In this document: positions 34,513-42,123 of the stretch, piece after piece
How positions within the stretch are numbered: the first letter of the stretch is position 1
How the letters are laid out: every line of letters starts with the position of its first letter
Assembly (NCBI GenBank): GCA_003049485.1
Contig: PYST01000337.1
Span: 1 to 42,123, forward strand
Reading direction: 5' to 3'
Source: Ophioceras dolichostomum
Taxonomy: Eukaryota; Ascomycota; Sordariomycetes; Magnaporthales; Ophioceraceae
DNA length: 42,123 nt
Notes under the pieces: generated by a model
The model's database searches: none
What the model saw: the letters and a program-made list of their open reading frames with translations, nothing else
What the model was told of the DNA's origin: nothing
Translations under genes and position numbers: made by a program

Positions 34513-37500
34513 TCAATCAGCGGCAGCAGAAGCGGAAGGCGTCGTCGTAGTTGTCGTCGGCTGCTGCTGCTGCTGCTGCCCCGTGCCAACGACGGCGTCG
34601 CTATCGGCGTCGGCGCGGGTGTTATACCTCGCGACCAGCTCCTCTATCTTAGGGATAAGTTCCGGGACGCGGAAGGGTTTCGAAATCACATCATCCTGTT
34701 TTTTTTTCGTCGTAGTCAATACGAAGAAGTTCTTTCTAAGACTCACTCGCTCGCTTGCTCTGGATGGGAAAGAAGGAAGGAAGGAAGGAGGGAAATAAAC
34801 TCACAATACCAGCAGCCTTAGCAGTCTCGATCTGCTCAGGCCTCGCATAAGCCGTGACGGCTATGATGGGAATGTGGTGCAGGATAGTCCCCTCCCTCTC
34901 CAACTCCCGAATCCTCCTGGCGCACGTCATGCCGTCCATCACCGGCATCTCGAGGTCCATGAGTATCACCGAGACGTTGAGGTTGACCTCCAGCCTTTTG
35001 TTGTTGGAGGTGCCGCCGCTGATACTTCCCCGAGGACTGAGGGGGGACGAGGACGGTATGGTCGCGACACTCTGTCCTTGAGAAGCCAGGCCACCACCCC
35101 TGGGGCCAGCTGCTGCTGCTGTCGTCGTAGTGGCTGTGGCTGTTGTTCCTCCCGTAGAAGGGGAAGGATGAGGAGAAGGAGTTGTGGTCGGTCTTGTCGG
35201 GTCGTTGGGACGTTGCAGAGGAGGAGGAGGAGGAGCAGGGGAATCGACGGAATTGGATCGCCAGAAGCGAGAGCGTTGGAGAGTCTCGAGGGCCTCGCCG
35301 CCGTGGTTGGCCACGAGCGTGTTGTTCCCGCAGCGCCTCAACTGGCGCTGGAGGACGCGCTGGTTGACGACGTTGTCTTCGACGATGAGCACGTCGAGGG
35401 GCGGGGATGTGTGGCCGGTGGTGGCGGCGGCACTCCCTGGTAAAGGGGGAGGAGGAGTCGATGAGGATGATGTGGGTGGTGCGGCTTGGGCTGGAAATTG
35501 GAGGGCTTTGACAGTGGGTGGTGCAGGTTCGGCGGCGGGACCAGGCGATGGCGACGACGGCGCTGCCATGCTCGCTTCACGGACGACGTCCTGGGTCAGA
35601 TGAGATGGCGGGGGAGGCGGCGACTCAGAAGACGCAAGCGGCCTCAAGGCTTGCACCTCCATCTCTTCCGCTGTCGTCGTCGCTGCTGTAGTAGTAGTGC
35701 TATTACTACCATCGCTGTTCTTAACAGAATACTGAACCGCCGGATCAGCCCCCTCGTCCGGCTGCTGCTGCGAAGGAGGACCAAACGGACTCCCCTGCGG
35801 CGGTAATACCGCCGACGGCGACAGGTTGTTCGGATCCGACCTTCGCGCCTTGATGTAGAAGGCAAAGGTGCTGCCCACGCCCTTCTCGGACGTGACGCTG
35901 ATCTGCCCGCCCTGCAGCTCCGACAGCGTGCGGCAGATGTACAGCCCCAGACCGGAGCCGCCGTACTGGACGTGCGTCCGGGGGGAGGCCTGGGAGAAGC
36001 GCTGAAAGAGGACCTTTTTCTCCTCGTCGTCTAGCCCTGGTCCCGTGTCGGTCACGGCGAAGGTGAGGTAGATCTTCTCGCCCGTGCCCCAGTCGGCGCC
36101 GTCGGTGAGTGATTTCTTTTTGCGTTTCTTGTCGACGGTTGCAGCGGCTGCAGTTGCGGTTGCGGCTGTGGCGGTTGCGGCGGCTGCGATGGACGACGAG
36201 GATGATGAAGCAGCGGAGGCAAAGGCTTGATGTGCGTTACTAGAGAGACCAGGTTCAGTCCAAATCCAGGTCTCGCTCCCGATTTCAGTCCAGGTCTCGG
36301 TCCCGGCGCCAAAGTCGCTACTACCCCTATGGCCTCCATGCAAACTCTCCGACCCCGCCACATCCCGACTGGGGAAGTACACAAGCCTACTGCCCTCCGG
36401 CGGCTCGCCGTCGTCGTGATCGACCGCGGCCCCCAAGCTGACGACTATGGACCGGCGCTCGCACGAGGTGGTGAACTTGATGGCGTTGGTCACCAGGTTG
36501 ATCAGCACCTGGCGCATGCGGCTCGGGTCGATCTTGACCCAGTCCACGGCCAGGTCGCGGGAGCCGTACGACGGCTCGACCCGGAACTCGAGCGAGATGT
36601 CGTTGCTCCTGAGCTCGGGCTCGAACATGCGCAGGACGTTCTGCACTGTGGCCACGGGCTGCGCGTCGACGGGCGTCACGAGCAGGAGCTGCGAGTCCAG
36701 CTTCGAGAAGGTCAGGATGTCGTCCACTATGCGCTTCTGGTGGCTGGCGCAGAGCGAGATGGTGTTGGCCGCCTCGACCGAGCCGTCGATGAGGGACTCG
36801 AGGTCTGCCAGTGCCGCTGCCGGCGTTGCGAATGTCGGCGGTGGTGCTGCTTCTGAGGAATGCTGTAGCTGCTGTGGCTGTGGCGGAGCAGGAGCAGACA
36901 ATGCCGAGGAGACGTCGGCCATGGCAGAAGCCAGAACGCCGAGCCCGCCATCAGCCTTCCACCTCGCTAGCCCGTTCGTGATCTCGTCCGAGCACTGCAG
37001 GATGGCGCTCAGGGGATTCCTCATCTCGTGGCTCGTCATGTCGATGAAGTTCTCCTGCTGCCTCTTCAGCTCGACCGCCTCCTCCCGCCTCTGCCTCTGG
37101 ACCGTCTCGGCCCACTTCTGCTGCGAGATGTCCGTCATGCAGCCGAACACCCTCTTGATGCCCCCTTGCTCGTCCTTCTCCGGGAAGGCGCTCAGCAGCA
37201 CCCACGTGTCCACGGGGTGGCCCTCGATCTGGCTCGGGGCCTTGAACCGGAACGTGTACTGCGTGATGGCCGCCTTCTCCGTCACCATCTTCCTCCACAC
37301 CGCCTCCAGCCCGGGTCGGTCCTCGGCCAGGACGCTCTGCATCCACGCGTCGGTGGCCATGCCGTCATCTTCATCTTCTGCTGCAGCAGCAGAGGTAGCA
37401 GTGACAAGACCACTACTACTGCTTCCACCACCACCTCCACCACTACCACCACCATGAACAGTTACCACACTCCCCGACAAACTACCCGAGCTCCGCTTAT

Positions 37501-40500
37501 GTCTCGAGATCTCCCACCACATATCATTGCAGTACGTCAGGCTGCCCCTCGGATTCGTGATGAATATGCCCACGGGCGCGAACTCGGCCATCCTCGTGAA
37601 CTTGTACTCGCTCTCCACGGCCTCCTGTGTCCTCAGCCTCAGCTGCAGGGCCAGCTCCTGCCTGTCCAGCGCGGCCACGCGGGCGGCGCGCTGCCCCCTC
37701 CTGATCTCCTCCTCGAACAGCACCACGGACGCCATGGTGGTCGCGAGCTGCCGGCTGAGCAGCTGCACGAACAGGGCGTAGTCCTCGTTGTACGGCCTGC
37801 GCGGGTTGGTGCCCATGACGATGAAGCCCACGACCGACTCCGTGGTGGTCATGTGCACGGGGAACACGACGATGTTGCCGCACGGGTCACCGAAGCCCCT
37901 CCACTCCAGGCCTTCGATCAGCGAGAGCGGCAGCGTGCCGGCCTCTTTGCTCAACACCACCGGCCCGCCGCTGCTCCCTGCTCCGCTGCTACCATCACCG
38001 TTGCCGCCAGAGGGCCCGCCGGCGGAGTGCGTGCTGCTGTTGCTGCTGTTGCTGCTGCGCGCTAGTGCCTCGCGCATGTACGGCGCGAAGCCCTCGTCGC
38101 AAGTCCGCAGGTCGATGGACGGCACCGCGACGGGATGTCCCTCCGGCACGCCGTGGCTCCCCTCAAGCACGAGCGTGAGCGGCGGATTCGTATTCGTCGC
38201 AGAGTGACTATGCCTGCCTCCTCCTCCTCCTCCCGTGCCGGAATGCAGGCTGCTCACATCGCTCTCTCCCCCCGCGAGAGAGGAGTCGCCGCCGCCGTCG
38301 GGAGCAGAGTAGATCATGACGAAGGGCACATCATACTCGTTGTACTCGAGCCCCTTGAGCACCAGCGCCCAGAACCCCTTGACGTCCTTCGCGAGGCTCG
38401 TCTTCTCCCCGACCTCCCTCAGCGTCAGCATCCGCCTCTCGTTGACTTTCCGTCTCGTGTTCTCGAAGGCGGGGTTGTAGAGCGCCACGACCTGCCCGTC
38501 GCCCCCCACGAGCGGTATGACGGACCAGTTGAAGAAGGTCTCCTCCAGGAAGCCGTTGCGCACGACGAACAGCCGGTCGTCGTGCTTCATGAGCGCCTCG
38601 CCGTGGTTCCACGCCTTGTCGAACACGGGCTCGATCAGCTCCCATATCTCGGGCCAGACGTCCGGGTAGTTTGCGCCCATCATGCGGGGGTGCTTCTGGC
38701 CCACGAGGCGGATGTACGCCTCGTTGTACAGGATGGTGAACTCGGGGCCCCAGTACAGCGCGGCGGGGTAGGGCGTGCCCATTATCATGTTGGACATGGT
38801 GCGCAGGTCGGCCGGCCAGCTGTCGATGGGGCCGAGGGGCGTCGACGCCCAGTCGATCGAGCGCGCGAACCGGATGTGCGGGGATAGAGAGGGCGTCACT
38901 TCGATGCGCGTCCAGTCGAAGGACGGCTTGACTGCCATCTCGCCCGTCGCTGCGCTGGAGGATGATGCGTCCCCGCCGCTGCCACCGTCGTCGCTTGGAT
39001 CTTCTGGTCGGGTGCTGGCGTCGTCGGGGTGGAGTGAGTCGTAGAGTCCGGCAACTACCTTTTCGTCTATACCGTCGTCGCTTCTTTTAGCATCGTCGTC
39101 GTCGTCGTTGTCTTTCGATGCTGCTGCCGCTACCGCTGCCGCTGCCGCTGATGCTGCGGTCGCTGCTGCTACTGACGCTGCTACTGATGCCGCTGCCGCT
39201 GCTGCTGCTAACGACGCAGCTGTGTTTTCACTGCTTCGTTCGTCCGTCTCTCGCGAGCGCCGTTTCGGCGAGGACCGTTGCAGACGGCGGGTACTGGCTT
39301 CGGCACCGAAGTAGTCACCGGTGCCGCCGGACGGGTGGTGTTCGTGCGGCGAGAGGGGGTACCTCTCGGGTGTAGGACCACGCGTCCGCTCCTCGTGTAT
39401 GGCTTGCAGCTCGTTCAGCGTGGCCCCGCTCGGCGAGGTCGGCGTCATGGCGACAGCGGCTTGGCTCCCGCTCACGACGCGGAACCGCTTGCGAAGTGTC
39501 GAGCGGGTCCACCGAACGCCCCCGTACCACAGGGACGGCAGCCAGCAGTCTCCACCCCCACCACCGCCGTCGCCACCTTTCGACCTGGCCTCTTTGTGCC
39601 GGCCGAGGTCGGGGAAGAGGACCCATGTCTTGAACCTGTCGAAGTCATCGTTCTCCGCCACCGCCGCCGCGTTGCCGTCATTGTTACCATCATCGTCATC
39701 GTCTGTTGTCGTCGTTCCAACGACCAGCAGGTTCAGCATCGACCTCGACGCGCGCAAGGCGGCGTTAGCGAATAGGATGTCCAGCTGGCTGACGGGTGCG
39801 TTGGCGCAGAGGGCCGAGCTGACGAGATCGACCACGAAGACGGGCCGCTCGTCCTGCTCCAGCAGCTCGATGACCCCGATGTTCTGTAGGACCTGAAGGT
39901 GAGCCGGGAGCGGGCGGCCGTCGGGGGTTCGTTGCCAAGCCGAGTGCGCGGTTGTTTCGAGGATGAGCGGCGGGGATGGCCAGCTGCCTCGTCCAGAGCC
40001 CGAGCCGGAACGAGAGCCCGAGCCTGAGCCGAGCGGCGTGTTCGCTGATTGCGGCAGCGGGCTCGTCAGGTTGACGCTGCCTTTTGCCAGCTGATGCGTG
40101 GTAACCGGTTCCGGGTCGTCCTGTATACGGTCGATCATCCGAGCGGTCTCCTCCGCCGTGTGGGAGACGAGCCTCCGAGGCATCGACATTGAGTCCGCGC
40201 TAGGGTTGGCGAACTGCGGGCGCAGCAGAGTGCCGAGATGGAGCTTCCCTGGCGCGCCGAGACGAGGCTTCTTCCAGTGGTAGTTGTTGGCAGAGCTGCC
40301 GCTGCGGGTGCTGCCTTCGCCCTCCTGGTTCCCTCCGGAACAGTTGCTAGAGACTCGCCTCCTTCGAAGTGCCGCGTGCGGTGAGGGTGACGGCGCTGGG
40401 TTGAGCCCAAGGGTGGTGGCCGTGCCGCCGGACCCGGGCGGCTGCCGCTGCTCCCCTGCCGCGCTCCCGGCTGGGCCCCTGGTCGTCCTGTCCCTGGCGG

Positions 40501-40930
40501 TTGTGTTGTTGTCGAAGGGGGACGGAAGATGATCGCGGACGACGGTAGCAGATGTCAGACCATGCCGGCTTATTTCGGTCGTCCACTCGCCAACGAGCTG
40601 CCGAACCTGCTGGGAGGTGCTACGACGTCGGCTGCCTCCTTGCTCACGGATAGATCGGGCGAGGGGTCCCGGCGCGGCTGGCGGTGGGAATGGATGGCTC
40701 GGCCTCAGAGATCCGGGCGTTACCCGGTCGCCTCCTTCGTTGTCCTGCTCCTTCTCCTGCTCCCCCCGATGTTCCCTTTCCCTCTCCCTTCCCCCCTCTT
40801 CCTCCTCCTTCCCGTCTTGCCCTAGGCGTGGCGAGCAACAAAAGAATTGGCTGTGCGGCCGCGGAGGCCGACTAGGGTGCATGTTAGAAGAGACCATGGC
40901 CGGTGATACGGCTGCGGCTTCTTGCGCCAT
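34513..40930 (-). CDS. Hybrid histidine kinase (PAS-HisKA-HATPase-receiver), 2,102 residues
   Basis: Two-component hybrid sensor kinase, expected to autophosphorylate on His, pass phosphate to its own receiver Asp, and signal through a phosphotransfer protein. Exons are 34805-40930 and 34513-34695, with a 109-bp GTGAGT/ACAG intron inside the receiver. Order: low-complexity N-terminus (1-660, poly-Ala around 572-611); a PAS-like/GAF-like sensor (about 665-1075, including IDWASTPLGPIDSWPADLRT); PAS (about 1105-1235, MAEFAPVGIFITNPRG); HisKA with H1301 (MTSHEMRNPLSAI); HATPase with N1482 (LINLVTNAIKFT), DTGPGL (about 1628) and GGSGLGLYICRTLS; receiver with E1851/D1852, phospho-acceptor D1992 (LMDLEMPVMDG) and K2048 in the last exon (ISKPF). 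No transmembrane segment is evident, so it is probably cytosolic. Low-complexity insertions interrupt HisKA, HATPase and receiver. The start is uncertain: a GTATGC donor-like site near 40970 could mark an upstream intron. Confidence 0.92.
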
Positions 40931-42109
40931 TAGGAGACAATGAAAAAAAAAGGAAAGGTGCGGGGCTGAAGCATACCAAAACGATTTGCCCTCACAGATG
41001 GTAGTATGTGACGTGCGATTTGCAAGAGAAAATCGGCAGAAGTGCTCTTGAGGAAGGTCGCTCTCCGAGTCTAGGTTCGGGGCTTGTGAGTGGCGCTGCT
41101 CAGTCTAGATCGTGCCAGGCCGCTCAGGGGCTGTTCTATGCCGCAATCCCCAATGCCGAGGCGAGGCAGTCAAAGCTGCTGGTAAGACGGAATACCTCGA
41201 GGTAGGTAAGGTAGCTAACAGGTCTCTCGGGTCTTCTGGGAGGGGCTGCAGGCTGCAGCTGAGGGACGCCAGATCCGTCGACCGCAGGCCGGGCGCACAG
41301 ATAAGGTTCACGGTAGCGGATGGTCGCGACATATGGCTTGAAGCCGCTTCCTATAGATGAATAGAATGCGGAGGGCGATGTAGTGGCGGGACACTGCCAA
41401 GTCTTCCGTGTCTCTCGTTCCCTATTGTCAAGAGGTAGGTAGGCTTCGAGGTCACCAGCTGTGGTGGCTATTGCAGAGACTTTTGGGGTCCGATGACGGG
41501 ATGCAGATGCAGCTGGGAGTGCCAGGTACTCCTATCCTCTATTTCTACTCCCTATAGGGCGACAGTTATGTCCATCAAACCGCCAAGAAATGTCTTGGGG
41601 AACGGGAACGGACTCGAAGACAACCGCAAGGGCCTATTGCATTTCTCGATTTGCGCCACCAAATGACACCGGAGGAGAGGGGCTCTCAGCTCAAAAAGAA
41701 AGATGAAAAAGTGACGAAGCATGCCCGAAAGCGAGGACAAAGTTCTGCCGGACGGATGGTACTTGCCGACCGGGTTCACTGGCGAGGATGGAGGTAGTCT
41801 GGGGTAGCTCTGGGTGGAGCTCAGGCCGTGGTTCAACACCTTCGCACTCCTCCCCGGTCCCAGTCGAGGTCCAGACCGCCTCAGCCACGCGGAGCAGATG
41901 TTCCAGCCTAACAAAAGCTAGGGTTCTTTTCCGTAAGTACCGGACGTGCAGACTTCACAACACACATGCATTGTTGGATAGTAGGCTATCTTGGCTAGCG
42001 CCGATGATGTTGTACCTACCTAAGGTACTAACCTAGCTCAGCCCCCAAAAAATTAATGTCCCCGCAAAATTCTCTCTCCCTTTCACACCACTTTCACCAC
42101 TGCACAATT
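40931..42109. promoter_or_regulatory. Upstream region of the histidine kinase gene
   Basis: About 1.2 kb before the kinase start. Next to the ATG is a T-rich tract on the coding strand. TAGG/CCTA tracts occur at 41195-41219, 41432-41444 and 42012-42037. A 120-codon frame at 41552-41914 (-) has no family resemblance. The right end (42060-42109) is pyrimidine-rich on the plus strand, as in fungal core promoters. Confidence 0.5.
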
Positions 42110-42123
42110 ATGGCCAGTTGTAC
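42110..42123 (+). CDS. Possible first codons of a gene cut by the right edge
   Basis: ATG at 42110 follows a CT-rich leader (TCTCTCTCCCTTTCACACC and beyond) of the kind found just upstream of fungal start codons. It is followed by only four more full or partial codons (Ala-Ser-Cys-...). No identity can be given. If real, it diverges from the histidine kinase gene. Confidence 0.15.

Noticed and set aside
37028..38065. 345-codon plus-strand frame, and other long plus-strand frames under the histidine kinase
   Set aside because: His/Arg/Leu/Val-rich antisense shadows of a GC-rich coding exon; the minus frame carries all kinase motifs.

Overview
This is ordinary nuclear chromosomal DNA of a filamentous ascomycete, most likely a Sordariomycete. 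The genes carry short spliceosomal introns of about 85-370 bp with GTATGT/GTACGT/GTGAGT donors and YAG acceptors. Coding exons are GC-rich at third positions, and the proteins include fungal-specific families (a Meu6-like PH protein, a DUF1479 protein, a giant hybrid histidine kinase). TAGG/CCTA tetranucleotide tracts typical of this class are scattered between genes. I see no transposon, rRNA, tRNA or CRISPR array, and no AT-rich RIP-like block. The species cannot be named from the window.

Layout. 1-324: possible 5' end of an unidentified minus-strand gene that runs off the left edge. 325-6703: about 6.4 kb without a recognisable gene, containing a 17-bp CT-rich minisatellite with one N. 6704-7270 (-): RPB10, shared small subunit of RNA polymerases I-III, in four tiny exons. 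7682-11064 (+): NAN1/UTP17 (WDR75), a WD40 protein of the small-subunit processome. RPB10 and NAN1 diverge from a shared 411-bp promoter. 11993-13423 (+): isopenicillin-N-synthase-like Fe(II)/2-oxoglutarate oxygenase. 14230-15112 (-): 79-aa C2H2-type zinc-binding protein in four exons. 15582-16839 (-): 325-aa fungal protein with a helix-hairpin-helix resembling DNA glycosylases. 18588-20735 (+): DUF1479 protein of the Fe(II)/2OG oxygenase fold that appears to lack one iron-ligand histidine. 22860-24901 (-): Meu6-like PH-domain protein with an Ala/Glu/Lys-rich tail. 24902-34512: about 9.6 kb with no confident gene, with microsatellites and two protein-like islands. 34513-40930 (-): 2,102-aa hybrid histidine kinase with a PAS-like region, PAS, HisKA, HATPase and receiver. 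40931-42123: its promoter, perhaps also the first codons of a plus-strand gene at the right edge.

The genes do not form an obvious cluster or pathway. RPB10 and NAN1 are plausibly co-regulated because both serve rRNA synthesis and ribosome production. The two oxygenase-fold genes lie 5 kb apart, with no tailoring enzymes, transporter or regulator to suggest a metabolite cluster. Gene density is low, about one gene per 5 kb. The main yield is two small intron-broken housekeeping-type genes that simple ORF calling misses, an oxygenase-fold protein with a substituted metal ligand, and a histidine kinase whose core domains are interrupted by low-complexity insertions. I found nothing I can defend as a new biological system.
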